Below are positions 37,857 to 49,122 of a stretch of DNA of 64,000 nt, piece after piece; the first letter of the stretch is position 1; each line of letters opens with the position of its first letter. The stretch is from assembly GCA_020543525.1 (NCBI GenBank), contig JAHYIO010000023.1, positions 434,001 through 498,000 on the forward strand, read 5' to 3'. The translations under genes and the position numbers were made by a program. This DNA is from Coriolopsis trogii. Its lineage: Eukaryota > Basidiomycota > Agaricomycetes > Polyporales > Polyporaceae. The notes beneath the pieces are model-generated. The model ran no database searches and was not told where the DNA came from. It was given only the letters and a program-made list of their open reading frames with translations.

Positions 37857-39471
37857 ATGCTGAGGCTGATCCAAGGCTACTCGCGGTTTCACTCTCTGGC
37901 AACGACGCGTCGGTGTCTGGTATCTGGTAGCTTCGCTCGCTCGGCCATCCGGACGTTGGCGACAGTTTCGGACGCAGGTATCGCAGACCCTGGCGTTGCG
38001 GATCCTGCGGCTTATTGCAAGGACTATGTGAGGAAACGTGACTACGAGAGTTACCTCATAGGGTCGTTCTATCCGCGACAGTCACAGGGTGCATACTTCG
38101 CTCTCCGTGCGTTCTACGTGAGTGTCTTCCCTTGCGATACTGTTTGGTGGCTTTAGGTAGAATCTTTGAGATTCGCAGCAACACTACTGCTGCGGCTCTT
38201 AGAAAGTGATTGGGGGTGTTACAGCCCACCCATTCATATGCAACGAATCCTCAATAATCTAGCTATATGACGCGCTAAGAAAACAGAACCAAACTTCGCA
38301 CTCTTCGCTGGATATCTGGCTACTTGGATATCCGCCAATGGAGTAGCTGGATATCCGGATAGTGAGGCGCGCGGTGGGATATCCAGATTGTTGTGCCATT
38401 GGATATCCATACTGCCATGGGGAATGATCTTCCTCGGCGACAATGCAAGGGGCCGAGGTAGAGATACTGCACTACCAACCCAGATATCTATGTGAACTCC
38501 ACCTGACGACCGAGACACAGGTTGAACTTGCTTCTATCCAAGATACTGTATCCAATGCGATTATTGGGAGAATGCGGATGCAATTCTGGCGAGACGCGGT
38601 CAAAAACATCGCTGATGTACGTTTCCCTAGCATATGCTAGATGAGATCTCATACCGCTCCACGTAGGGTAGGCCTCCACAGCATCCCATTGCGCTCGCAC
38701 TTCATGACGCTTCACGAAGAGTCAACCTTCCTGCATACCACTTGCACAGGATCATTGATGCAAGGGTACGTACTGCGTCGCGTAAGGGCTTCTGAGATTG
38801 CGGGCGCGACGATTTGACACATCGTGCAGGACGCTGAGCTGCATACTCCTACCCACCTCACGGTGGAATCATTAACGGCACACGCAGAGTCGACGACATC
38901 GACGTTCTTATACCTTTTGCTATCCCTGCTAAATCTCTCATCGTCCTCAACGTACTCCCATGCCGCTTCCCACCTGGGTGTCGCGCAATGTATACACATC
39001 CTGCTGCGCGCACTTCCCTACCACGCGTCGAAAGGAAGGATGGTCATTCCTGCTGAAATAACTGCTCGCCATGGGGTTCGCCAAGAAGATGTCTTTCGCA
39101 AGGGTGGGAACGCGGAGGGGATCTCGGACGCAGTCTTTGAGTTCGCAACGGTGGCGAACGACAACCTGCTCACGGCACGAGAAATGTTCAAGCAGTCTGG
39201 CAGTGATGGTGGCAAGGTGCCTCGTCAAGCCATGCCGGTCTTTCTTTATGGCGTACGTCCGTCGGTCTGAATAACTCCGACGTGTCTTCACGTGTGCGGG
39301 CCGGGGAGAAAGGATGCTGACATGCTTGACGTTAACTTACAGCTACCGACACGAGATTACCTCGGACGCCTCGAGGCGGTCAACTTTGACGCATTTGAGC
39401 CTTCGCTGCAGGTGCGGGACTGGAAATTGCCGTGGAAAGTTTGGCGGGGCTATTACAAGGGAGAGTTCTGA
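37857..39471 (+). CDS. NDUFAF6-like complex I assembly factor (squalene/phytoene synthase fold)
   Basis: Belongs to the phytoene/squalene synthase fold group most like NDUFAF6, a mitochondrial matrix factor for early complex I assembly. Model: join(37857..38117,38521..38616,38667..38765,38830..39252,39343..39471), 335 aa, in phase. The N-terminus MLRLIQGYSRFHSLATTRR is a presequence. Family motifs: AAYCKDYVRKRDYESYLIGS, FYPRQSQGAYFALRAFYVEL, IIGRMRMQFWRDAVKNI, HPIALALHDASRRVNLPAYH, LGVAQCIHILLRALPYHAS and IPAEITARHGVRQEDVFRKG. Animal NDUFAF6 is regarded as a pseudo-enzyme, so catalytic prenyl synthase activity is not claimed. The first intron (38118-38520, 403 bp) is about seven times the usual length here. 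Confidence 0.87.
38310..38408. repeat. cluster of five GGATATC(C) palindromes inside an intron
   Basis: GGATATC at 38310-38316 and GGATATCC at 38326-38333, 38349-38356, 38377-38384 and 38401-38408, spaced 16-28 bp, all inside intron 1 of the NDUFAF6-like gene. A further AGATATCT lies near 38482. Confidence 0.9.
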
Positions 39472-39999
39472 GTGAGAGGGGGGTGACCGGACACTCGGTA
39501 GTATGAAGGGTGGGCAAGCTCTGTGTAGATTTTGGCTTGTGTTGGAAGGAAAATGGAATGAGATATTTTCCGTGCCTTGCCGGAAAGTTCTGTCTCGCAG
39601 AGTTGCGGGTGCTGGCGTTGGCGAGCCGCAGATGGCCAAAGCACAAGCGTCTGGCCGATCTGCCACCGGATGGCGTACAGCGATTAATATTTGGAGGTCC
39701 GCCTGCCTTCCTCGTCCAAGAGTTCCAAGTGGCAGATCGCCCCTTGCCTTCCTTCTCGACCATCTCCTCCCCATCTCCAGCCCGACCCCGGCCTCCTGCC
39801 CCCTCCTACCACTCTCCTCGGTCTTGTCCTCTCCGCGGTAGCGCATACACCCAGCTCTCCTACGCATCTCGTCCTTCGGCAACCTCCATCATACCCCTCG
39901 CGCTCCTGACCACACTGCTGTTGCCACTGGCCTCGCACTCCACTCGCACGTCTACCTCCTGACGACCACGGATATATCACGCACTGTTACCTTCAAATC
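39472..39999. other. intergenic
   Basis: About 530 bp between two plus-strand genes; 3' UTR then promoter. A pyrimidine-rich stretch (CTCC/TCCC) fills 39700-39960 just before the next ATG. No gene seen. Confidence 0.5.
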
Positions 40000-42900
40000 A
40001 TGGATCGCTTGTGTGGTATGTTGCATGTTACCACTGGAGTCTGAAAGGGATGCTCATGTAGTGTCGGACCCTTGCAGATGAGATCCTACAGCTCATCCTG
40101 AATGAGCTTGACAACCCCGCTGCCTTCGCATTACTCTCAAAACGTCACAACCAATTCACAAGCGACTCCTATGTCCGCGCGATGTATTTCCTCGCACGTT
40201 ACGGTCGCATTCAAGCCTTGTACTGGGCTCTCGGGAGAGGCAAGCTACTGAGCGAGCGGGTCCTAGATGTACGTGTCCATACCCTCCTTCTATCCACCTT
40301 CTTCGAGTCCAGTCTCGCTGTCACTCCCGGGAAGTTTTATGGTTTGGAGTCAGAACCGCTGGAGGACCCCCTTTACTTATTCAGACATTCTCTTCCCGTA
40401 TGAAGGGGAGAGCGAGGCGGCCGCACGCAGTGCTGTCATCTACGCTTATGGTGCCCGACATCGGTCAAGCCGACGCCACGCCGGGCGTAGCGTCCTTCTC
40501 TTCGACTATGCTGCGATCTTTCATTTATTGGGTGTCAGCGGTATTCGGAGGAGGAGATTGATGATCCCCTTAAACGTCTGGGGTCACATCTGATTCCCTG
40601 GATGATCAAAATATGGTGCTCATACTTGTGCAGATTATGCTAGGCAGCGGCGCACATCTCTCGCGATACCTCATCCAACTCGCCTTGCACCACTATTTCC
40701 GCACCCAAGTGACGTTCATCAAGACTCGCTGGGTTCGGACAATACCCTTCCCGGTCTTCGCCCACTTCCTGTCGATTGGTGCACGACTATATGGCAATAT
40801 ACCGGCCACAAAAGGCGAGGACGATGGCACCACCCTGACGCAATTCCTGAAGCAGAGCAGGTTCCCGAGTGAGTCCCGAAGAACCAAATGGGAGGAAGTG
40901 AGGGACGTGGTTGAGAAGTACAAGGTATGTGACCGGTGATCCTGACTCATTGCGAAAATCTAAACGCGCAAGCGGGTGCAGTTCATCCCGTTCTCAGACA
41001 AGGTACGCACCACTGGTGATTGGAGGCTTTTGGACGGCAGTCTGACGATCTCCCACGCAGGACCCCATGATGGCTCAGTTCCCACTTGTATTGGCGATTG
41101 AACCGCGGCTGCTGCCTTACGCGCGGCTGAACGGCTTCAATATGGATCGCAAAGTCAGTACTTGGTGCTCTTATACAGGTTGACGCGCTCATGACGTCGT
41201 TACACACAGTACCGTAACTTCGTGTTCCGCAGAATGTTTGAGAAGCCGGCGATACTGTTTGAATCCCGCACGGACGAGATAGTGCACAATGTGCGGGAAC
41301 TCTCGCGCCTGGACCCTGAGTACGATTCTGTTCTTTCCCGAGCGTCGCTCGCATGTTTTCTCTCGAAGGCTCATGTATGTTGTGTTCGTGGGGGAGCAGT
41401 ATGTTCCTCAGTCGGACTGTTGCGGCCGAGATATGTATGGAAGCGAAGACCAACGATCCTGCGTATAACGCGTTAAAGCGTTTAGACAAGGAAGGCATCC
41501 TCCGATTTGAGTTATCGTACGTCACAACGCCCTTGTACAATCTTGGCGCATATACTGACTATGACGCTGCAGCTCCGTAGTGCAGGACCTGATTAAGGCG
41601 AGTAAACACCGACAGGATGGTCGGTCCGTTTTGCTCACCGACCCCCATAGCTCTTCCTCAACACACGGTCCGTGACTTCCTCACACACCGCGTCTGTCCT
41701 CCGGGTACTTCATAGGGATTTCCCCTCTGAAGACCCGACTGTCCGACTGGTCCTCCTGCTTACGACGTTCCTATCCGAACCCACCCCATTACCTCCTTCT
41801 CTCCTTCTCACCTCGCAGACGTCAGCCTCGCTAGCTCGATACGTTGAGAAGTGCAACGACGCGATCGAAGAGTTGAATCTCGGCCCGTTGACGCGTAAAG
41901 ATATAACCGACGTGCTCCTCAACAAGTTCGTCCCGGAGCGTTTCGGCGGCATCCTTGAGTACGCTCGTTCAATCATAGAGCTGGACAAGGACGAGATGCG
42001 TGGGGTCGTGACGGACGTTGCGCTGGGTTGTCTCGAGATCGCCTGCAAGGGCAAGATGCTCGCGAAGCTTGTCGATGCGTATGAGTTTCTCTCAGACATC
42101 ATCGCTGTGCATGTGGTGAAGAAGTACCGGATCCAACTCGAGGACTTGCCGCCTTCCGAGGACGAGGCTGCGTGCAAAGACTTCAACGTGCCCCTCTGTG
42201 CGGACGTCATGATGAGGAGAGGCGTTCCGCTCACTTTTGAGGAGGCCACGGCCGCCACCCCGATCACCGTCCCCGTTGCAGAGCCAGCTGCGATGGAAGT
42301 GGACGAACCGGTTGCCCCTGTAGCAATAGAGGGTGCACCGGATGCCCACAATGACGAGAGTGAAGACGAAGGAACCGAGGACCCAGAACCATCAGACAAC
42401 GAGGAGGAAGACTTGGTATGTCCGCGTATTATGGGGTGCGGCTCGAGAACCAAACGGGTGCTGACCCATGCTCGGTCGCATATAGGGTGCTATTGGACAG
42501 GACACACTATCCGCCATGATCCGCAAGGACGAAATGCTACCAACGCGGCGTAGACGATACCACGAATTTTACGCGAACTATCACGACGGTGTTGGCAAGT
42601 TGCCTTATCCGGCCGGTATGGTTCCTTTGGCTCCGATTCTGGAGGTGACATATGTCGCTCATGCTATACGGCATCTTCCTTCTGTCTAGAATACACTCAC
42701 GTCGGGACTTGGCTCCAGAACCATTATGGACACCTCAGCGCCGTCGCTGCGGTAGTCAGGCTCCATGCCGTGATTAATCAGAACCATACGGTACGTTCCT
42801 TGTCTCAGCCTCGGAATATCGCTCCGGTCGCTCATGTCGGGCGCATGCTAGGTGCTACATCACACTACTTACACCCCCTCAGGCCCGGTTATTACATGGC

Positions 42901-44280
42901 GCGTGCCGACAACCTTAAAACAGTTCAAGATGCTTGCACGCTTGGGACGCACCCCCGGTATGGGCCTGTACGACGACATCGAGTGCGGCACGGAGTTCTA
43001 CTTCAGCGAGGAGGATTACCTCAGCCAAGAAGAGCTTAACGGCACCGTCGTCCATCCGCCAGCCGTCAAGAAGATGCGCAAGGCGAAACAGGCGATCAAG
43101 TGCGAGACTAGTCCGACCCCCGGACCGTCCAGCGCCGGACCATCTGGACACGTCTCTAGTCAGGGCGAGGGCGCTCAGGCTTCTAGCGTAGGCAAGAAAC
43201 GGCCACGTCGGAGCACTGCGACTAGCGTGAAGTCGTACGTCGTCCCAGACAGCGATGACGAAGAGATCGCGGTGGAAGGCGAGGGTGAGCTGCTGAAGAA
43301 GTTCGCAAAGAGGCGCAAGGCCGAGTCGAACATGCAGACATGGATCAAGCAGCTTACAGTTGTCTTCAAGGAAGAGCAACGGAAGGTGTGTCCGTTTGTT
43401 TATGGAATGTTTGCGTGCGGGTGTTTCGGCCCTTGCTCCGGGTTGAGGCTCTCGAACTCGAACCGTGGGCGGGCTTTCAGGGGTGCGGTGATAAATGCCG
43501 TTCAAGCTGTCATCACTCCTCGGACTGCCTGGCACACAGCCCGAACGGCCGAGAAGCTGAAAGAGGCTTCCGTCTGTCGCAGTCGGACCAACGGCGGCGC
43601 GGACGAGGCCAAGACTCGCACTCAGCCGCTTCTGCTTTGTGGCGGTGAGAGTCGTTCGGTACTGGTAGCTCGGAAGACCGGTCCGATGCCACATTCGCTG
43701 TCAGGGGGCGTTGTTGTTCCAGGGAAAGCTTCACGGGCGATGTCCAGGCCGAGCTTCGCAAATACCAATTGCGCCGGAAGCGGACCCGGTAACCAACCAC
43801 TTATGTACTGCAGTGGCTGGGTGCAGTGCGCAGTGCCACGTACCGTGCCGCAGAGTGGAGCGTTGTGAGGGTACTGTTCCCAATTACCTCACGCTCAGGG
43901 AAATAATGGGCCGCGTTTTCGTCTATGGCAAGTCCTTTATGGGATTACGGTGGCTGACATATGCGCTGTGCGTGCCCCATTTAGTACAACGAGAGGAAAC
44001 GCCGGATACACGCGTCGACACCGCCGGGTATGAAGGTCAAGGTATCAAAGGTGTGTTGTTTTGGTGCGCGGCCGCGGACGATTGGCTGATTGTTTCATCC
44101 ATTTAGACTGAGTTCCACAAGAGTCTGGCCTTCAACCTACCTCGCTTACGTCGGATCGATCGAGCCAAGCGAGAGAAGTTGTACGGGGCGGGTGTTCCTG
44201 ACGAGGACTACAGCGACAGCGACGAGGATGAGTACCAGTATCGGACCACGCGCTCGAAACGACGCAAGATAGAGAACTAG
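40000..44280 (+). CDS. large conserved basidiomycete F-box-like protein
   Basis: Uncharacterised; I recall similar proteins in many basidiomycetes. Model of fourteen exons: join(40000..40015,40078..40268,40634..40924,40982..41002,41061..41153,41210..41319,41400..41516,41573..41597,41651..42415,42486..42615,42690..42790,42852..43385,43985..44050,44107..44280), 877 aa. A short F-box-like start (DEILQLILNELDNPAAFALL) is followed by helical repeats (SGAHLSRYLIQLALHHYF, MAQFPLVLAIEPRLLPYARL, VPERFGGILEYARSIIELDK). An acidic linker comes next, then MIRKDEMLPTRRRRYHEFY and YDDIECGTEFYFSEEDYLSQ. The basic C-terminus KRRKIEN is probably nuclear-targeting. One intron uses a GC donor (41598), and two introns are very long (365 and 599 bp). 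The first exon is 16 nt. The region 40350-40630 may hold extra or decayed exons. Confidence 0.75.
41598..41650 (+). other. GC-AG intron in the F-box-like gene
   Basis: Fifty-three bp intron with donor AAG|GCGAGT and acceptor CATAG. It joins VVQDLIK to LFLNTRSVTSS; no GT donor keeps the frame here. Confidence 0.8.
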
Positions 44281-44746
44281 TCATGGTTTCTGAATCCCTT
44301 CTCTCTCGGACCTCTGCATGGCTGTTTTCATTCCCGACAGACGGACATGGTCTTCCTTGCGCACGTCTTTGTGTGTTCTCGACATTGTACCATCCATTCG
44401 GCATCTAGTTTTCTGCATTTATTTTGTGTTCTCTCGCATCCTGTAATTGCCTGAAGTGGAAGATCACTCGCATACGCCTCGCATAGCCTAATTCCTGTAG
44501 GTAGCTGGAGATAATGGAAGCTGACTCCGGGAGCACGCACCGGACTGCCGTGGGTCTTGTGGGCGAGGACCTCGGGCCGGGAGGTCAGTGCCACACGCAG
44601 CTCGCCCGCAACTTGCTCACCCGGGTCGCGGGCGCGCACCAGACAGCCTTTTTGCCCGAGTTCCCGAAAGAGCATTACGATTCACCGGGGAAGGCGAAAA
44701 AAATCGTGCATAAATACCCAGCGGGGGCGGGTCCGCGGCCACCACC
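44281..44746. other. intergenic, promoter of the amidohydrolase gene
   Basis: 466 bp between plus-strand genes with no ORF of note. A TATA-like CATAAATA lies at 44709-44716, only 31 bp before the next ATG, so either the 5' UTR is very short or the match is chance. Confidence 0.4.
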
Positions 44747-46596
44747 ATGGACGTCGACAGCGACATGCCAGGCCACAGCCACAACCACAACCACCACCAC
44801 CATCGCGGCCGCGACCATGAGTCGGGCACGACCTATCCCTCCCTTGTTATCCGCAACGTCCATCTGCCGTTCGACTCGGATGACCCGACGCTCGTGGACC
44901 CGCTCTACAACGTCTATTGTATCGGCAGCCGCGTCGACCGCGTCGAACTTGCGTCCGCCAGTGGTAGCAGGAGCGTGAGCGGTAGCCGGAGTGTCAGCAG
45001 CAGCGGGCACAACTCGCCCGTACGACGTCCGGAATTCCATTCGTCGGGAGCTGCGCATGCGGGGTTGGCGGGGACGGGGTCGAAAGATCGGCATGGGCAT
45101 GCAGAACTTGATGCACAGGGGCGGGGAATCCTTTTGCCAGCGTACGTCTCTCTTTCCCCGCATTTTCCTCCGTCTCGCGTGCTTATCCCCTCTATCTCGC
45201 GTCCATCAATAGGCTTTGTCATGCCCACATTCATCTTGACAAGTGCTTTCTGCTGGATACGTGCGACGAACTTGTTACCGGGTACGTCAGAATGCCACTT
45301 TCTACGCGCACGGGGCCATCCGTTCTCATGTCGCGACGATCATAGCAACTTCCAAGAGGCTCTTCGCGTCACTGCGAAGGCCAAGAGCACGTTCCCGACG
45401 AATCTCGACGATCTATACGATCGCGGTCGGAAGCTGATTGCACAGAGCATCGAGTGCGGGGTGACGCTGATGCGCGCCCATGTCGAGGTCGATGAGGCCG
45501 TTCATTTCGCTTGCGTCGACGCAGGTCTCCGCCTACGCAAGCTGTATCGCGATATTTGCCATATCCAGATCGCAGGTGAAGCGCACAGTCTCTTCTTTTC
45601 TGCCAATTGTGGTTAATGGATTCTGCACACCCAGTCTTCGCACAGGACCCGCTCTTCGCGTCCGCGCATGACGAGCGGCCGGGGTTGAACTACGCTCTTC
45701 TCCAGAGCGCCATCCGCCGACATGGCGTGGAAGCGGTTGGGTCCGCGCCTTATGTCGAACCTAGCATCCATCATGCGAAGCGCAACATCGACCTCATCTT
45801 CGACCTCGCCTTCGAAGCAGGCATTCACATCGACTTCCACCTAGACTACAACCTCGAGCCATCGGCCGAGCCCCTCATCTGGTATGTCGTGGACCAGCTA
45901 CGGCAGCGCGCACAGTCAGGGCGGTGGCGCCATGGCTGTCATGTCTGCATTGGACACGCGACCCGCCTCACGCTCTTCTCGCACGAGGAGTGGGCGGCGC
46001 TGCGGGCGGCGATTGTGGACGAGCGGCTGCCTATCACGCTAGTTGGCCTGCCACCGAGCGATTTGTACATGATGGGCCGCGGTTTGGAGTACGCACCACG
46101 AGGGACGCTCAACGTACCGAAGCTGGCCACTGAGCATGGGCTCCGAGTAGCCATGGCGGTCAACAACGTCGAGAATGCGTTCACACCACAGGGTCTCGTG
46201 GACCCCCTCGGACTCTGCCCGCTGGGCGTTGCCGTGTTCCAAGCGGGGACCAAGACGGACTGCCGGACGCTTCTTGTGAGTGCTTTGTCAGTTAGCCTTC
46301 TCATCCCCGGTGCTCATTACGTGTAACCTCCGCAGGAGTCGGTCACGGTCAACTCCCGGCTCGCCATAGGAGGCTTCCACAAGGGCTCATCTGGCCATTT
46401 GTCGCTTACGGCGTCGCCTGGCATGGTCGCTGACTTTGTCCTCCTGCACGATAACGACACGATCCATTCCGCCGCCCTTAACCCGTCGTTCTCGCGCACG
46501 ACCATCCGGCACGGCACGGTCGTCGCCCGGCGCATCCAACAAAGCTGGATCCTCCCACAAAAGACGCCTTCTCCCGACCCGATCCCTCCAGACTAG
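44747..46596 (+). CDS. cytosine-deaminase-like amidohydrolase with His-rich N-terminus
   Basis: Metal-dependent hydrolase of the amidohydrolase superfamily, closest in motif order to CodA-type cytosine deaminases. Model: join(44747..45141,45213..45281,45346..45575,45635..46275,46336..46596), 531 aa, in phase. The first metal motif is HAHIHLDK (His137, His139). Later motifs are MRAHVEVDEA, FHLDYN (His300, Asp302), CIGHATRLT (His339) and VNNVENAFTPQG. The C-terminus returns to the beta-sandwich (GMVADFVLL, TIRHGTVVARR). The N-terminus holds a His/Asn-rich run, GHSHNHNHHHHRGRDH, and a Ser-rich insert near residues 65-90. By E. coli CodA (HCDEID, catalytic Glu217), the aligned position here seems to be Tyr303. 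The substrate is therefore open: a cyclic amide or imine rather than proven cytosine. Confidence 0.82.
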
Positions 46597-47546
46597 GCAA
46601 TCACGACAATACGTCCACACCTCTTGCTGTCATCTGTTTCCTCTTATTGGTCACGCGCGCATACCCTCTGGCACTACATCTCTGGAATATTCTCCTTTGT
46701 CTTTTCAGCTATCATACCTCATGAACTCGGTCTCATCCATAACACATCGCTCATGTTGCTCGCTCGCACCTTCCCTCCCCGTGTATCCTGCTGTCTGCTC
46801 ACTGTCGATAACCCCATGCTATGCACACCGCAGGAGAGCTATCAGCCTCGCGCCTCGGACCTCGATGCGCGACTGATTGCTCGTCCCCCCTCCCCGGACC
46901 CTTCCCCCATGCTGTATTTGGGCACGAGTAGGGCTGACTTATTTTGTATCATATGCCGTGTACACTTTACGTAGACAATGTAAATAGTTGGGATGGTTCT
47001 GTGTAAACTCACCAGGCCTAAATTTGTCCGTGTACCCCTCTCGGTAGCAAAGCCAGGCCAGCTGCATCGGAGAGATTTGGCCATGCTCAGATTAGCTCGT
47101 CAATATGCCTATGTCCGCTGTCGCTCGGTCCAGAGTTCTCTCCTATCGCTCTCGGATCTCCTGCCTCTTCTCAGTGGCTGGTAGTTGCATGTCCGGCTCG
47201 TTCGGTAGATAAGATACCTCACATTGCACAAGGGCGGGCGGACCTCGTACGTCCATTCTCACGCATGGTGCGCCGACCGTCCCTAGTGGAGAATGTGCGC
47301 TAGCCTGCTGAATTATACGCCTACCGGGTTCACTTGACGTGCCCTCGGGCACGGGAAAGCTGCAAGATATCTATACCATCCTCGGCAAGACATTTCATAT
47401 GCACATTCAGCCAGTACGGCCCGAATACGCCATGATTCCCGCTGTCCAATCCTCTGTTTCCGCATATCTTTGAGTCTAGAGATGGTCTCTCGGAAATCGG
47501 AAACTGGAGATGTTTGAGGGCAACGAAGCATGGTTTCGGCCTCGCA
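46597..47546. other. convergent intergenic region
   Basis: 950 bp between the amidohydrolase stop and the stop of the minus-strand oxygenase, so it holds both 3' UTRs. No gene, tRNA or repeat seen. Confidence 0.5.
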
Positions 47547-49122
47547 TCAGTAAGTTGCGGCGAGGCGTTGAAGGATATATTGCTGCGCCTGTACAGAGAT
47601 CGTTGATGAGCCTGAGCTCGACTTCATGCGCACGCATAATGCGCAGGAAAGGGTACTGACAGATATCGGTTCGTATTTGGGCGGGTTCTCCTCGTTGTAC
47701 GTTCCTGGGAGACATTCCACGACTGCAGTGAGCTCCTACGATTCATAGAGTCAACATCGTACAATCTCCCCATCCGTTTCTCTTGCTTACTGGGGCGCAA
47801 AACTAAAGGCAATGTGATGATTATAGACAGCGTGAATGAGATAGATTGTCCTGTATATGTTGGCGACTCACGTATGGGATTGAATACCGGTCGGGAACCA
47901 TGCCGTCGGTCGTCTTTAGTCCGGGTGGGGCACGTACACGATGAATAGTGCTCCTGATGACATCGTTGGACCCTGTGTAGGTTCCTAAGTCAGTCAATGT
48001 GACTTGAACACCTCCGGTTCTCTTACATCGCATAAGAAAGTCTCCCGCGTTCACTATGAGGGCGCCTTCCACTGGCGAGGCACTCTGCGATATGGAGTCT
48101 AAGTGGTCTCGCTCGCTACAAAGGAGATGGAGACGAGGGGCATGTGACGAACTCTGAAAGTGCCAGGCTCGTTGGGATCTTCTATCTCGAGCCCGCCGAC
48201 ATCGTCCTGCAACAGCAAGGTGATGGAACCAAAGTCGGAGTGCGCGCCGATCCTGGTAATCTTCTCTTGTTCGACGAGCGCGGCAGCAGGTACACTGTCA
48301 GAATGATGAGAATGAACAACAAGGATGATGGACATCGCATCCCTCACCTTGGGTAGTGCAACAGACGGAGCTGATTGTCGTGGGCGTTGTGGTATTTGAC
48401 GAGGTGATCTTCAGATATTCCGAGGCCAACTGTAATGGCCTTTAGGATCTGAAGCTCTGTCTCATGGCAGGTCTTCATAAAAGGCGGTCATACAAGGTGG
48501 TCAGCTGTTGAACCCGGACAGGCAGTACCACAAACAAGTACCCAGTAAAAGTCCATGCAGGCCTCCTTGAAGCCGGGAAGAACACCTTCAGGAAGCCAAA
48601 TGTTGGGCATCAAGGCGTTCTCCGAGTCCCATCCACATTCGAAGCTCTCCTTGACGTCCGGTGCCTTGGCTCGGATTTCTTTAAGTTCGTTCTCATCGTA
48701 GACGTGCTGCACGACCTTTTCGACCCCAGGGGCTGAATAGCCTAACGATTATGAGAGTGAGCAGGGAGTGTCTCAGCGCGCTTTGGCCATCACGTACCTC
48801 GGTGGTGCGTTCCCGAAGGCGGATGAGGAGCCAACTGCTTGATTTCAGTGGCTTGAGCAAAGAATCGCTTCGACTGATGTAGTCAAACATTGCCTACGTG
48901 AGCCGCGGTGAGCACTATCGAACGTGAGCGTCAGCTTACCCAGTCAAACATGCACCGTATCTTGTCCTCAGGTATGCCATGGTTTATAAGATAAACGAAT
49001 CCGACCCGTTTGAACGACTCGAGCATGGCTTGCGCGACATCTTGTCTCATGGTGCCCTCCAGGAACGGCTTGAAGTCGATGACAGAGATTCCGTGAGTTT
49101 CTCCGAGTACAACGGACGACAT
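47547..49122 (-). CDS. 2-oxoglutarate/Fe(II) dioxygenase (isopenicillin N synthase-like)
   Basis: DIOX_N plus 2OG-FeII_Oxy protein of the IPNS/ACC-oxidase type; substrate unknown. Model with ten exons: complement(join(47547..47588,47661..47735,47791..47802,47872..47972,48027..48084,48153..48294,48348..48472,48542..48741,48798..48873,48940..49122)), 337 aa. The N-terminal domain has [12 protein letters not shown] and [15 protein letters not shown]. Iron ligands His213 and Asp215 lie in [17 protein letters not shown], with the third ligand His272 in STIHRVRAP; the 2OG-binding pair Arg290/Ser292 is in DRYSIPY. Exon 8 is a 12-nt micro-exon coding FCAP. The start ATG 49122 ([11 protein letters not shown]) is used because the longer frame starts at TTG. 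No neighbour points to a metabolic cluster. Confidence 0.87.

Noticed and set aside
39684..39980. 98-aa minus-strand ORF rich in Gly/Arg
   Set aside because: Antisense of a pyrimidine-rich promoter tract; no homology.
42915..43694. 259-aa minus-strand ORF in the F-box-like gene
   Set aside because: Antisense to exon 12 and its long intron; no motif, and the plus strand continues a conserved protein.
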